Position numbers and translations under genes: made by a program. Source: Orientallactaga sibirica (lineage: Eukaryota > Chordata > Mammalia > Rodentia > Dipodidae). Taken from it: a DNA stretch of 64,000 nucleotides. The stretch covers positions 1,050,001 to 1,114,000 of the forward strand of contig JAEOAD010002279.1 of NCBI GenBank assembly GCA_036365145.1. The letters are read 5' to 3'. Of this stretch, positions 30,465 through 41,279 are shown piece after piece. The notes under the pieces are model-generated. The model ran no database searches and had not been told where the DNA came from. It saw nothing but the letters and a program-made list of their open reading frames with translations. Position 1 is the stretch's first letter, and every line of letters begins with the position of its first letter.

Positions 30465-30580
30465 GTGAGCGGAACACAATTGGAGAGACACACCCTCAGT
30501 TCTGTAGTCTTTGTTTCCTAATAGTGAGGGGAACACAATTGGAGAGACACCCTCAGTTCTGTAGTCTTTGTTTCCTACTC
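30465..30580. repeat. Tandem duplication of about 59 bp
   Basis: GTGAGCGGAACACAATTGG to TTTCCTAATA (30465-30523) is repeated as GTGAGGGGAACACAATTGG to TTTCCTACTC (30524-30580), differing mainly by one CA loss and single substitutions. Unrelated to any SINE. Confidence 0.93.
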
Positions 30581-30867
30581 TGGAAGATGGATTTCCTGGC
30601 AATATTTTGTCTTTGTTCAATTATGTAGGAAGACACCATTTGGGGGTGTTTGAGATCCACTGCATAAAGATAGCTCTGACACTAACTTGTTCCTTGATGA
30701 GGAGTCTGAAGGCTTACTCATTTCCTGCCCCTTGTCCAGGTCTAAGTGTCCTGTGTTTGGGGATCCCACACCAGGCTGCCTGCTCCCCACAAGACGTCAG
30801 CTGCCTTGCCACATGTCCTGCATCCACCCAAGCTTCACACCAAGCGGCACTTGATCTGTAAAGTTTT
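30581..30867. other. Unique sequence
   Basis: No repeat or gene recognised. A 97-residue frame (30568-30861) has no domain features. Confidence 0.35.
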
Positions 30868-31107
30868 TTTTTAATTTTTTTTAAAAAAAATTTGTTTATT
30901 ATTTTATTAGCAACAGACAGAGAGAGAAAGAGTCAGACAAAGAGAGAGAGAATGGGCACACCAGGGCCTCCAGCCACTGCAAACGGACTCCAGACGCATG
31001 TGCCACCATGTGCATCTGGCTTACGTGGGTCCTGGGGAATCGAGTCTCGAACCGGGGTCCTTAGGCTTCACAGGCAAGCGCTTAACTGCCAAGCCATGTC
31101 TCCAGGC
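30868..31107 (-). mobile_element. tRNA-derived SINE, A-type, expanded B box
   Basis: TSD TGTAAAGTTTTTTTT / CTAAAGTTTTTTTTG. Tail GTTTATTATTTTATTAGC. Expanded B box at 31039-31053 (AATCGAGTCTCGAAC). Confidence 0.95.
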
Positions 31108-31376
31108 CTAAAGTTTTTTTTGCATTGGTCACCTTTCCACAGGGATGCTATGGCTACCCCCCATGATGTTTTACCCTTATAGTTGACTGTCTGAGGCTGG
31201 AAATGCATCTTTCCATTGTTTCCCCAGTTAGCACGGTCCCTAGCATGCAGTTAAGTGTGGAAGAGCTGATAAGCAAATCTTATCAATAGATTTGGCACCT
31301 AGATGGTACCATAATATATGATAGAAGGAATATATGCGAGTATTGACATATGGTATCCCCTTTTTCCCATTTTTAG
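31108..31376. other. Unique sequence
   Basis: Nothing recognised; AT-rich towards the end. Confidence 0.35.
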
Positions 31377-31653
31377 TTTTTTTTTTTTTTTTGTTTTGTT
31401 TTGAGGAGAACAGAGAGATACAGAGAGAGGGAGAGGAAGACAGATAGAGATGGGTGCACCAGCAGCCTCTCAGCTGCTGCAAATGAAATCCAGATGCGTG
31501 CGCCCCCTTGTGGTCAAATGCGGCATTGTGCCCTTGCGTCACTTTGCATCTGGTTAAACGTGGGACCTGGAGATTGGAACCACTGGAGATTGGAACCAGT
31601 GTTCTTAGGCTTTGGAGGCAGGCGCCTTAACCGCTAAGCCATCTCTCCAGCCC
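31377..31653 (-). mobile_element. tRNA-derived SINE, B-type, duplicated B box
   Basis: TSD CTTTTTCCCATTTTTA / TCTTTCCCATTTTTA. Two 16-bp B-box units at 31567-31598. Body GTCAAATGCGGCATTGTG. Confidence 0.96.
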
Positions 31654-31849
31654 TCTTTCCCATTTTTAAAATGGAACAATATATAATTAACAAGGCACAA
31701 AGAGGGAACATGCTATAAATGGGATTGTTGTAAAGAAATTGACTGTGGAAGGATTCAAAGATCTCTGTGGGTCTGTTTAACATGCTTACAAAATCATAGA
31801 ATCTTGTTACTTGGTCATCCTGTAAAGTGCTAATGTTGTACTAATAATT

Positions 31850-32073
31850 TTTTTTTTTGAGAGACAGAGAGACACAGATAGAGAATGGGTGTGCCAGCAG
31901 CCTCTCAGCCACGTGCAAACGAATTCCAGACATGTGTGCCCCCTTGTGGGAAAGTGCAGCATTGCGCCCTTGCATCACTTTTGCGTCTGGCTAAACGTGG
32001 GACCAGGAGAACCGAACAGGCATTCTTAGGCTTGGCAGGCAGGGCCTTCACTGCTAAGCCATCTTTCCAGCCC
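31850..32073 (-). mobile_element. tRNA-derived SINE, B-type
   Basis: Short GA tract, B-type body, one B box (GAACCGAAC), 5' end CCATCTTTCCAGCCC. Flanks GTACTAATAATTT / GTGCTAATAATTT. Confidence 0.95.
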
Positions 32074-32319
32074 TGTGCTAATAATTTCTGCATTGTGTTC
32101 AACCTGACTTCTCTCCTGAACTCAGGACTCTTTCTGCATCCTAAGACATTTCCCTCCATTGAAAGCCACATTTCAGCAATCCAACAACAAACTTATGGTT
32201 GTCCCCCCTAGCTATTCTTTCTATATTCTACTCCACCTTAGCTTAGCTTACCAAACACATCAATATCACCTCTGATTGCTCTCCTCTTTCATATCCCATC
32301 TCCCCTACCTAAACTCACT

Positions 32320-32518
32320 ATTTATTTATTTATTTGAGACAGAGAGAGGGAAAGAGAGAGAGGGAGAATGGGCATGCCAGGGTCTCCAGCCACTGCAAAC
32401 GAACTCCAGACTCATGCACCCCCTTGTGTGTCTGGCTCGCGTGGGACCTGGAGAATCGAACCGGGGTCCTTAGGCTTCACAAGCATGTGCCTCAACCACT
32501 AAGCCATCTCTCCAGTCC
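32320..32518 (-). mobile_element. tRNA-derived SINE, A-type
   Basis: (TTTA)n tail, GA tract, GAATCGAACC B box, 5' end CCATCTCTCCAGTCC. TSD not clear. Confidence 0.93.
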
Positions 32519-32609
32519 CTAAGATCGTATTTCTAAATGTTGGTGAATAGGGCTTCTTCATATGGGTTTGCGGGGACATAATTAGGTCCATAGCACATGG
32601 TACGCTCTC

Positions 32610-33086
32610 CTCACCTGCTCCAGCTAAACTGTGCTCCTTCTAGCTCCTTGGGCAAATCCTGTCCCAGGGATATCGCATGGACTGGACTGTCCTTCCACCT
32701 GGACGGTCTCCCCGACATCTGCATAGCTTGTCCTTCGGGTCTCGGCTTAAAGGACATTTGCTGACTGTGTCTTCCTCTGTCACCTTATTTAAAGTAGCTT
32801 ATCACCCCATCCACTGTCCCTAAGTCTATTGTCTCTAACTCATTTATTATATAAATTTTTGATTATTCATCTCTCTTTTTCACTCCTGTGGGAACAGTTA
32901 AGAATGAACTCTAGGAAGCCGAAAGTTTTAATGTAAATATATAAATATAAAAATATAGAAAGAAAATATATATTTTATATTTATATTTACATTTTTGCAT
33001 TTATGTTTATATTATGTCTGTATTTATGTTTATAGTTTGCTGGACACAGAAGAGGCACAATAAATACTCAGTGAAAGAATGTCTAG
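32610..33086 (+). mobile_element. L2 element, 3' half
   Basis: Collinear with L2: CTTGGGCAAATCCTGTCC, GGACTGTCCTTCCACCTGGA, TTCGGGTCTCGGCTTAAAGG, ACCTTATTTAAAGTAGC, TTTTTGATTATTCAT and the end GAGGCACAATAAATACTCAG, TGAAAGAATG. An AT-rich expansion at 32935-33040 replaces part of the 3' UTR. The longest L2 in the window. Confidence 0.75.
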
Positions 33087-33087
33087 A

Positions 33088-33240
33088 GGGATGGAGGGAT
33101 GGCTTAGCATTTAAGGCGTTTGCCCACAAAGTCAAAGGACCCAGGTTCGATTCCCCAGGACACACATTAGCCAGATGCACAAGGGAGCGCACACATCTGG
33201 AGTTCGTTTGCAGTGGCTGGAGGCCCTGGTGTGCCCATTT

Positions 33241-33272
<32 letters not shown>

Positions 33273-33316
33273 CTTCTTTTCTCTGTCAAATAAATAAATA
33301 TAATTTTTAAAAAAAA
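33088..33316 (+). mobile_element. tRNA-derived SINE, A-type
   Basis: Inserted at the L2 end. TSD AATGTCTAGA at both sides (33078 and 33317). B box GGTTCGATTCCCC. Long CTCT tract. Confidence 0.95.
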
Positions 33317-33330
33317 AATGTCTAGAATTT

Positions 33331-33540
33331 GGTCTGGAGAGATGGCTCAGAGGTTAAGAGTTTGCCTGCAAAGCCTAACGATCTGAGTTCAGTTCCCCAG
33401 TACTCACATAAAGCCAGATGCACAGTCACACATGCTCCCGGAGTTCTTTTGCAGCAGCCAGAGGTCCTAGCATGCCCATTCTCTCTCTCTCTCTTCTCTC
33501 TATCTTTCTCTGTTTATAAATAAATAAATAAAATATTTTG
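33331..33540 (+). mobile_element. tRNA-derived SINE, A-type, diverged
   Basis: GGTCTGGAGAGATGGCTCAG start, B box GTTCAGTTCCCC, GATGCACAGTCACACATG, CTCT and (AAAT)n tails. Tandem with the copy at 33088. Confidence 0.92.
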
Positions 33541-33749
33541 AAAAGAAGAATGATTAGAACTTTCATACACATTTTATCAGCCTCAAACCAAACTTAGAAG
33601 CCCTCAGGACCCACATACTTCTTGTAGTTTTACCAGTGAGGGTAGTAATGACGCTAAAGTTTTTTGGTTTTTGTTTTTCTCTCTATATGTAATGATAATT
33701 TCCTTTGTTGGGAGCTTAATCTTGCCAAAGGGTATGCAAACTATCATAC
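33541..33749. other. Unique sequence
   Basis: No feature recognised. Confidence 0.35.
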
Positions 33750-33900
33750 TTGTTTCCGTTTAATCCTTGGAGTAATCCTAAAAGATTATATATTATTATC
33801 CCTATTTTAGCACAATTACTTATGCCTTAGAATGGTACAATGGCTGGCCCAGGGGAACTCTGACGGAATGACGGCCTAGACGTGAACTCTAATCTGACTT
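33750..33900 (-). mobile_element. MIR element
   Basis: TAATCCTTGGAGTAATCCTA, ATTATTATCCCTATTTTAGC and ATGGCTGGCCCAGGGG follow reversed MIR order (ATTAATCCTCACAACAACCC, ATTATTATCCCCATTTTACA, CTTGCCCAAGG). Confidence 0.65.
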
Positions 33901-33953
33901 CAAAAAGCTACATTTTTATCTATGATTAATGGTTCGCAGCATTTCAGCACACC

Positions 33954-33956
<3 letters not shown>

Positions 33957-34009
<53 letters not shown>

Positions 34010-34018
34010 CGCGCACGC
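33957..34018. repeat. (GT)n-(GC) microsatellite
   Basis: About 22 GT units running into GCGCGCGTGCGCGCACGC. Alternating purine-pyrimidine of the kind that can adopt Z-DNA. Confidence 0.96.
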
Positions 34019-34353
34019 CAAGTACTACCTTAAACCTGACACTATAACATCGTGTAAGGCTTGGGTCACAGTCACCTTCCTTTCAAATGGGAGTTCACAG
34101 ATGTCAACTGTTTCAGGTCATGCCCAGCTGACCCAAAACTCTGTCCAGCGCTAGCCTTGTCCCTTGAAGAGCCAGGTCTCCCAGCTTCCAAATGCCCCCC
34201 TCTGAGGACCCACCTCCTAAATTAAACCCAAAGTTTAGGGTGCCTCAGCTCTGACATAACTTTAAGCTAATATGTGGTATTCTGATCTCAGTAGATATGT
34301 GTGAAACAAAGTTTGGGCTGAATAGGAAAATTAATGAAGCCATAATGAATAGG
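34019..34353. other. Unique sequence
   Basis: No repeat or exon recognised. Confidence 0.35.
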
Positions 34354-34548
34354 GGGCTGGAGAAATGGCATAGGAGTTAAGGCGCTTGCCTCTGAAGCCT
34401 AAGGACTCAGGTTCCACTACCCAGAATCCACATAAGCCGGATGCACAAGGTGCCTCATGTGTCTGGAGTTTGTTTTCAGTGGCTTGAGGCCCTGGTGCAC
34501 CCATTCTCTCTCTCTCTCTGTCACAAATAAATAAACAATTTTTTAAAA
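34354..34548 (+). mobile_element. tRNA-derived SINE, A-type
   Basis: GGGCTGGAGAAATGGCATAGG start, mutated B box (GGTTCCACTACC), CTCT and A/T tails. Followed by ATTGAATAG, like TAATGAATAG before it; the next SINE starts exactly there. Confidence 0.93.
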
Positions 34549-34561
34549 AACGTATTGAATA

Positions 34562-34752
34562 GAGCTGGAGAGATGGCTTAGCAGTTAAGGTGCTTGCCTG
34601 TAAAGCCTAAGGACCCAGGTTTGACTCCCCAGGACCCAGTAAGCCAGATGCTCAAGGTGGGACACACGTCTGGAATTCCATTGCAGTGCTAGAAGCCCTG
34701 GGGTGCCAATTCTCTCTATCTCTGTCTCATAAAAATTAAAAATGAAAGGTAA
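34562..34752 (+). mobile_element. tRNA-derived SINE, A/C-type mix
   Basis: GAGCTGGAGAGATGGCTTAGC start at the duplicated target of the preceding SINE. B box GGTTTGACTCC. Short CTCT tract and A/T tail. Confidence 0.93.
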
Positions 34753-34826
34753 ATATTGACTAATGTTGCATGTTGAAATTTTCAAAGGATTGTCTAGTCT
34801 CCAGGTTAGGTAAGCTTATTGTGCTT

Positions 34827-34851
34827 TTTTTTTTTTTTTTTTTTTTTTTTG
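34827..34851. repeat. Poly(T) run
   Basis: About 24 T, without a SINE body beside it. Confidence 0.9.
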
Positions 34852-36187
34852 CTTTGTTTTCTTCTTAGATACCTGGAAAATGGATGTGTGTTTCCGTTAG
34901 CCTCTCTCCCTATATCTCACGGCATAGCTTAGGTTCAATAGTACAGAGGATAATTGAATCTATTTTTCAGACTTTCATTGGTGGGCTCTCTGCTGGTCAC
35001 ATATTATTAAAATTGTGAGAGCCAGACATTTCTTCGGAAAGGGTTGGGCTGAGCCGGGGAGATTATTAAAACACATGACAATGACAGCCTGGAAACTATA
35101 TAGGGCACTTAGATTCCTCATGCGGCCCCTCCCCTTGCTGTGCAAAGCTCACCCAAACACCTTTCAAAGATGGGGGGGCTTTCCCTTCAGCCACCCTCTG
35201 CAGCCTGCCCTAGCTGTGCCCCTAGTCCTCCAGGGACCAGCTGCGTGAGCACCACCTGCTTGCCTGCTTGTGAGATACCCACAAAGTCACGCTGCACCCC
35301 ACAAACTCTAGGGGTGCAGCCTCTGCTTTCACAGGCCCTCTGGGGCAGTCTGATGCAGACCCAGGGTTGAGAACCCCCCCCTGCCCCAGTCAGAAGAATG
35401 GTCTCTGTACATCTATTCTCTTCTCACAGCCCTGCAGGTGCTGGACTCAAAAACACCCACCTGCTACTACCTGCGTTGTTCAAGCACAGATGCATCTTGA
35501 TACACTTCATGCATGGCTTTGAGGTCGTCCGAGGCAACAACAGGCTTAACTGTAAAGTTTACAAAGAGGCTCATTTATGGGTAATTTCTGTCTACTTTCA
35601 GAGAAATCCCATTACTAACCTTTCCCATTTTGATCGTATCATGTTCTTATCTAACCCAGCGTAATAAGAACTGGTGTTTAATTGGCTCGATAGTTTTTGA
35701 AATTCCATTTACTGCATGTGAACTAGATAGTTCTACAACTCCTGCTGGGGACTGGAAACCGCTCCTGCGCTCGGGGCTCAGAGATTTCCACGTGTAACCT
35801 TTTCCTCTGCAATATAACCGAGTATTTCTAAAATCTAAAAGTTCTACATTTCTAGAACACGTACGTTGCAATTTCTCGTTTTGTTGATTTCAGACATCGT
35901 CTCTTGACTTCCTCTTATTGGAGGTGAGAATGTAGTTCTGTGTTTCCCTCCTACTCATGACTCTTATCATTCTCTCCTGGGGCTCCAGGTCCACCCGCCT
36001 TCCTCTGCCTGTCTCTTCCAAGAACTAGATCTCTGGGTGAACTGCTAAGTTATTGTTGATGTCTACTCACCTGGTCATCCCGTCTTAGACACCTGAGTCA
36101 CACATCCTTCCCCTATTGAGTCACTATCACTGTTCCTTCTGGTTCAAAGAACACATCACCGTCTCCGACCTGCTGTGGTTAGTCTTG
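34852..36187. other. Largely unique block, no gene recognised
   Basis: About 1.3 kb free of SINEs. 35590-35900 (TGTTTAATTGGCTCGATAGT, ACTGCATGTGAACTAGATAG) has the texture of conserved non-coding DNA. Frames of 60-88 residues here have no domain features. Confidence 0.35.
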
Positions 36188-36370
36188 GTGTGCCAGGGCC
36201 TCCAGCCTGTGCAATCGAACTTCTGACACATGCGACACCTAGTGGGCATGGGCAACCTTGCATGCTTGCATCACTTTGTGCATCTGGCTTACACGGGACG
36301 TGGAGAGTCAAACATGAGTTCTTAGGCCTTGCAGGCAAGCGCCTTAAAACGCTAAACCGGCTCTCCAGCC
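36188..36370 (-). mobile_element. tRNA-derived SINE, C-type, tail missing
   Basis: Body with GACACCTAGTGGGCATG and CATCACTTTGTGCATCTGG, 5' end CCGGCTCTCCAGCCC. CT and A tails are absent. Flanks AGTCTTGGT / AGTCCTGGT. Confidence 0.85.
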
Positions 36371-36501
36371 CAGTCCTGGTTTCTTGTTAACAAGACGACC
36401 ATCCATGCTAAATGCATGACCAGTATCAAACAAACTCCTCTAAAGAGATTTGGTTGTCTGGCTTTTAAGTCGTGTTTTTTTGAAAATTATTTATTTTTTT
36501 A

Positions 36502-36771
36502 ATTTTTTAAAATTTTTTTTAGAGAGAGACAGAGAGACAGAGAGACGGGGGGGCGAGGAAGACAGAGATGGGCACGCCAGCAGTGTCTCAGCTGCTGAGA
36601 ATGAAATCCAGGTGCGTGCGCCCCCTTGTGGTCAAGTGCGGCATTGCACCCTTGCGTCACTTTGCATCTTGCTAAACGTGGGACCTGGAGATTGGAACCG
36701 CTGGAGATTGGAACCAGCGTTCTTAGGCTTAGGAGGCAGGCACCTTAACTGCTAAGCCATCTCTCCAGCCC
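36502..36771 (-). mobile_element. tRNA-derived SINE, B-type, duplicated B box
   Basis: Perfect 20-bp TSD GAAAATTATTTATTTTTTTA at 36482-36501 and 36772-36791. Two 16-bp B-box units at 36685-36716. Confidence 0.97.
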
Positions 36772-36791
36772 GAAAATTATTTATTTTTTTA

Positions 36792-37031
36792 TCATGCTTT
36801 GTTTTATTAATTTTTCTGCTAATAACTTATCCTAGAATAGTATTATATTTTACTGTATTTTCATAAATTAACATTTCAGTTGTACCAATGTAAAGGCAAG
36901 CGTAATGCTGCCATTGGTAAAAATTTCCACTGATCTGTTCTCTCACTCCGGGTATACTGGGAAGAGCTTAGGTTCAAACAAGTGGTACTTTGCATCATAC
37001 TGTTTTGGAGGTGTTTGACCTCCTGAACTCT
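36792..37031. other. Unique AT-rich stretch
   Basis: Nothing recognised. Confidence 0.35.
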
Positions 37032-37267
37032 TTTTTTTTTTTTTAATTTTTAAATTATTTATTTATTAGCAACAGACAGAGAAAAAGAGAGAGAGAGAGA
37101 GAGAGAGAAAATGGGTGCACCAGGACCTCCAGACACTGCAAAGAAACTCCAGATGCATGCGCCACCTTGTGCATCTGGCTTACGTGGGTACTGAGGAATC
37201 AAGCCTTGAACCAGGGTCCTTAGGCTTCACAGGCAAATGCTTAACCGCTAAGCCATCTCTCCAGCCC
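37032..37267 (-). mobile_element. tRNA-derived SINE, A-type, expanded B box
   Basis: TSD ACCTCCTGAACTC / ACCTCCTGAACTT. Expanded B box AATCAAGCCTTGAACC at 37197-37212. 5' end CCATCTCTCCAGCCC. Confidence 0.96.
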
Positions 37268-37329
37268 AACCTCCTGAACTTCTAACATGTCCCAGCGGTT
37301 ACTAAAGATTCTTCACATGTAGAAGGTTC

Positions 37330-37450
37330 ATTGTGTACTATGTTGACACCATTATTCAGGGAAGAAAATTGTGTCACCAAAAGTTAAATAAAGTGCACAC
37401 AATTCCACACACAACTAGGCAGCAACCCTTTCAGTGTTTCTCCTATAATA
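37330..37450 (-). mobile_element. MIR fragment
   Basis: ACACCATTATTCAGGGAAG, AAAATTGTGTCACC and CACACAACTAGGCAGC resemble the reversed MIR core (CATTTTACAGATGAGG, CACACAGCTAGTAAG). Diverged. Confidence 0.45.
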
Positions 37451-37502
37451 AAAGCCCTTACATGTCACATGAGGTCCTTTAAAGAGTCCCTCATGCAGTA
37501 GC

Positions 37503-37504
<2 letters not shown>

Positions 37505-37539
<35 letters not shown>

Positions 37540-37685
37540 TTGTTTTTCAAGGTAGGGTCTCACTCTAGCCCAGGCTGACCTGGAATTCACTATGGAGTCT
37601 CAGGGTGGCCTCGAACTCACAGAGATTCTCCTACCTCTGCCTCCCAAGTGCTGGGATTAAAGGCGTGCGCTACCATACCCAGCTT
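37505..37685 (-). mobile_element. B1 SINE with (ATT)n tail
   Basis: Perfect 17-bp TSD CCCTCATGCAGTAGCTA at 37488-37504 and 37686-37702. The tail has become about 12 ATT units. 5' end CATACCCAGCTT slightly mutated. Confidence 0.97.
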
Positions 37686-37702
37686 CCCTCATGCAGTAGC
37701 TA

Positions 37703-38475
37703 TGAAACTTCAATAGGTTAGGTCCTTGGCCTGCCTAACTCTCCTGTGTCTCAAGGTCATTGCCTGCTTCCTGCAGGCGGGTCCCTCATTAGCACACAGT
37801 ACAATAGCTGTGCTAGGCATCACTCGGTTCCAACTCCCTGGCACATAACTCAGATCTCTCCTCATGTTGACACCTGTTCGGTCTACCAGAGCCCTGGGGT
37901 ATTCTCTACATGGAGTAGAGTATTTCTCTACAGTATTTCTGATGTGGGGTGCTGACCTCGTCTTTGGATTTGGCACATTTCTCTGCTCTGTGGAGTTTTC
38001 ATCCCTATTTGTCCCTATTTGTCTGAATCCATCCTAGCTACTCAAAAGCTATTGCAAGATAACGATTCTGAAACCTCAGCATTCGGTTTATGTACAATCA
38101 AGTTTCTGTTTTAAGTGGTGATAGAATTTATAAAATCAAATCTCAAACAAACAAATAATGCAACATAATGATGATATTTAAAAAATCAAACATTTATTAC
38201 AAACCCTGGGAGAGGATAGCTACTATAAATTGACCTGGGAACCTCACTCAGATAAATATTCCATCTATAAGCTAGGTGGCACACAAATTAGAAAAAATGT
38301 AATTAATTGCGGAAGTTGAAAATTAAAAAAATGTATCATTTGCTCTTTTAGAAAACATGCCAGCTAAGAAATAAAGTGGGTCAAATGACATATTATTGAG
38401 TTTCAAACATATTTTCATGCAAGTTTACCAATGACTTCAGACCAGTTTAAAAAAAAAAAAAGAAAGAAAGAAAGA
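37703..38475. other. Unique AT-rich block
   Basis: No SINE core. 38000-38440 is strongly AT-rich. No exon evident. The overlapping opposite-strand frames at 37710-37976 are not supported by any domain. Confidence 0.35.
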
Positions 38476-38717
38476 GGGCTGGAGAGATGGCTTAGCGGTT
38501 AAGGCGCCTGCCTGCTAAGCCTAAGAACCCGGTTCCAATCTCCAGGTCCCACATTTAGCCAGATGCAAAGTGACGCAAGGGAGCAATGCCGCACTTGACC
38601 ACAAGGGGGCACACGCATCTGGATTTCGTTTGCAGCAGCTGAGACACTGCTGGTGCGCCCATCTCTATCTGTCTCCCTCTCTGTCTGTCTCTCTCTCCAA
38701 AAAAAAAAAAAAAAAAA
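38476..38717 (+). mobile_element. tRNA-derived SINE, B-type
   Basis: GGGCTGGAGAGATGGCTTAG start, single GGTTCCAATCTCC, body GATGCAAAGTGACGCAAG, CT tract and a 17-A tail. Close to the consensus of the B-type. Confidence 0.96.
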
Positions 38718-38762
38718 GAAAGGCAAAACTAATTCCAGATAGTCTCCTGTGAATTTCATCTT

Positions 38763-38765
<3 letters not shown>

Positions 38766-38808
<43 letters not shown>
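38766..38808. repeat. (GT)n microsatellite
   Basis: About 21 GT units. Confidence 0.97.
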
Positions 38809-38809
<1 letters not shown>

Positions 38810-38955
38810 TTGAGACAAGGTCTCACTACTAAGCCATGGCTGATTGCCTGCACGTCACCATGAAGCCCCACGCTGACCTTGAAATCCCTGGGGAGCCTCC
38901 TACCTCAGTTTCCAGAGGACCGGAATTATAGGAACGCACCACTGCCTCCAAGTGA
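38810..38955 (-). mobile_element. Old diverged B1
   Basis: TTGAGACAAGGTCTCACTAC, CTGACCTTGAAATCC, CCTCCTACCTCAGTTTCC and GGAACGCACCACTGCC keep the B1 order at low identity. Confidence 0.6.
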
Positions 38956-39049
38956 CTTGGGAATTTTGACGCGTTCTTTATTTGAACTATTCCTCCTTTC
39001 TCGCTCATCCCAACAAAGACTCAATATATCGATCGAGGGCTAGCTATCG

Positions 39050-39400
39050 ACTTTCATTTTGGTGTTATGCAGGTGTGTGCACAGGCACGCACACCTGTGT
39101 GATTGTCCACACGGGTATATGCAGCATACGTCTGGTGGGCATGTATGTGGAGGCCAGAGGAGGACTTGGTTACTTCCTCTTTACTTCCTCTATCATTCGT
39201 CCATCTTATTCCCCTGAGACAGAGTCTACCATGCAAACTGGAGTCCTCTCATCGGGTTATTGGTTAAGTTAGATGACAAGCAATTCCCACTGATCCTCTT
39301 TCACAACCCCTCACCACCATCCCTAGCACTAAGGTCACAGGCATGTGTACCCACATCAGCCTTTCTTGTGTATCAATCACTCTTACCATATCCCCACCAG
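39050..39400. other. Possible old rodent composite repeat
   Basis: GCACACCTGTGTGATTG, ATGTATGTGGAGGCCAGAGG, TTCCCCTGAGACAGAGTCT and CAAGGTCACAGGCATGTGTA-like motifs recall old rodent SINE composites, but I could not assign a family. Confidence 0.35.
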
Positions 39401-39465
39401 TCAGAAGGAGCTAAATTTCTTTTTATCCCACCAGTGAAAACATATGTCTAGATATTATGCTTTTT

Positions 39466-39713
39466 TTTTTTTTTTTTGAAGAGAAACATGGAGACGAGAG
39501 AGAGGGAGAGGAAGACAGATAGAGAATGGGCTCTCTAGCAGCTTCTCAGTTGCTGGGTATGAACTCCAGATGCGTGCGCCCCCTTGTGGTCAAGTGTGGC
39601 ATTGCGCCCTTGCGTCACTTTGCATCTGGCTAAATGTGGGACCTGGAGATTGGAACTGGCGTTCTTTGGCTTAGCGGGCAGGCGCCTTAACCACTAAGCC
39701 ATCTCTCCAGCCC
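39466..39713 (-). mobile_element. tRNA-derived SINE, B-type
   Basis: TSD AGATATTATGCTTTTT / AGATAGTATGCATTTTT. GAGAGGGAGAGGAAGACAG tract, single B box, 5' end CCATCTCTCCAGCCC. Confidence 0.95.
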
Positions 39714-40139
39714 AGATAGTATGCATTTTTAACATGGATACTTCGTTCCTGTATTCATTTGCACACTCTCACAGTCATAGTCCATTTCCTCAGTGGAAAG
39801 TAGTTATTCAATAGGACCCTTGTAAGACCGCAATGTAGTTGTGATGGGCCTAAACCTGTCTGGACTTGTAGGTTTGCTTCCATTTGTTTTCCCCCATCAT
39901 TTGAATAATTAAAATTTTGCTCTGCCTTTGAAGCGATTAGCTCAAGTTTTGTATTTAAAGAACAGTTTCAACAGCATAACCACCAATGTACTTACAAAGA
40001 GCAGAGTAGTCTGCAGTACCGTATCCCTCCTCCTTCCTCCTGGGTGGAATTTCCAGAGTATTTCCAACCCAGGGATCTTTTTTTTTTTTTTTCCAGAGTT
40101 AACACAAATGGTACTGAGGATCTGCGAAGGATAGCAGTT
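39714..40139. other. Unique sequence
   Basis: No repeat recognised except a 15-T run at about 40078-40092. Confidence 0.35.
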
Positions 40140-40393
40140 ACCAGACCAGAAGCAATTTCTGGAAGTTTTGCTTTATTCTGGCTTGCAGTTTCAAGGGGAA
40201 ATTTCATCATGGTGTGGCAAGCATGGCATGAATAGAGAGCAAGGGTCACATCAACATGCAGGGAGGAGAAGGAGTGAGCTGAGTTGGCACTGGCAAGCAG
40301 GGTTGGACTAGATAATCCCAAGACCCCGTCCAGGGACACACCTCCTCCAGCAAGGCTCCCACCTCCCAAAAGCTCTACCAGCTGGGGATTAAG
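40140..40393 (-). mobile_element. URR1-like hAT non-autonomous element, partial
   Basis: CTTTATTCTGGCTTGCAG, AGGGGAAATTTCATCATGG and AGGGACACACCTCCTCCAGC follow the layout of the minus copies at 2709 and 50266. Ends are worn. Confidence 0.5.
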
Positions 40394-40405
40394 TACGAGG
40401 CTTGG

Positions 40406-40577
40406 GGGCTGGAGAGATGGCTTAGCGGTTAAGGCACCTGCCTGCCAAGCCTAAGAATGCCTGTTTGAATCTCCAGGTCCCATGTTTAGCCAGTTGCAAA
40501 GGCGCAATGCCACACTTGTCCACAAGGGGCGCACACGTCTGGAGTTCATTCACAGCAGTTCTCTGTCTCAAAAAAAG
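40406..40577 (+). mobile_element. tRNA-derived SINE, B-type, internally shortened
   Basis: TSD AAGTACGAGGCTTG / AAGTATGAGGCTTG. The body loses part of GATGCAAAGTGACG. The 3' end jumps from CACAGCAGTTCTC to CTGTCTCAAAAAAAG, so most of the CT tract is missing. Confidence 0.93.
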
Positions 40578-40825
40578 AAGTATGAGGCTTGATCATAAAC
40601 ACAGGAGGCTACATGGGGGTGGGAGTGAGGGGGACATGTAATATTCAAAGCAGTGCAGGAAGTAATTAGTTTGAGGTGCCAAACCTTGCCAAGGGTTGGC
40701 ATCGTGATTTGAGCTGAAGTCTTTGGATTCTGAAAACAGAGTATCTTTTACTCAGCAGTTTATCCTCTCCCTTGCCTATAAGTATATTCCCCCATGTTAT
40801 CTACCCTGAAATGAAACAGACAGAC

Positions 40826-40828
<3 letters not shown>
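40578..40828. other. Unique sequence
   Basis: Nothing recognised. Confidence 0.35.

Positions 40829-40873
<45 letters not shown>
40829..40873. repeat. (CT)n microsatellite
   Basis: About 22 uninterrupted CT units, not attached to a SINE body. Confidence 0.96.
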
Positions 40874-40875
<2 letters not shown>

Positions 40876-41000
40876 AGAAATTATCACTTCAGTGCACGTG
40901 AAATGACAATTTTCTCAGAGGTGAGGCTTAGCAAATACCTGAGTGAGCTCTTGAGATGGGTAATGAAATTTCCTCTTTTACAATTCTTGAAAATAATCAA

Positions 41001-41237
41001 GGGCTGGAGAGATGGCTTGGTGGTTAAGGCGCCTGCCTGCCAAGCTTAAGAACGTCAGTTTGAATCTCCAGGTCCCACGTTTAGCCAGATGTAAAGTGAT
41101 GGAAGCATGCAATGCTGCACTCACCCACAAGGGGGCGCACACATCTGGAGTTTGTTCACAGTGACTGAGAGGCTGCTGGCACGCCCATTCTCTCTCTGCC
41201 TCTTCCTCTTTCTGTCTCTCTTAAAAAACAAAAGAAA
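41001..41237 (+). mobile_element. tRNA-derived SINE, B-type
   Basis: TSD GAAAATAATCAA / GAAAATAATCAG. B box CAGTTTGAATCTCC, body GATGTAAAGTGATGGAAG, CT tract, A-rich tail. Confidence 0.95.
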
Positions 41238-41279
41238 GAAAATAATCAGGATGAGGACTTAAAATTTACACAGGTTGCC

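Noticed and set aside
37505..37540. ATT repeat as an independent microsatellite
   Set aside because: It lies inside the TSD-bounded B1 and is the expanded tail of that element.
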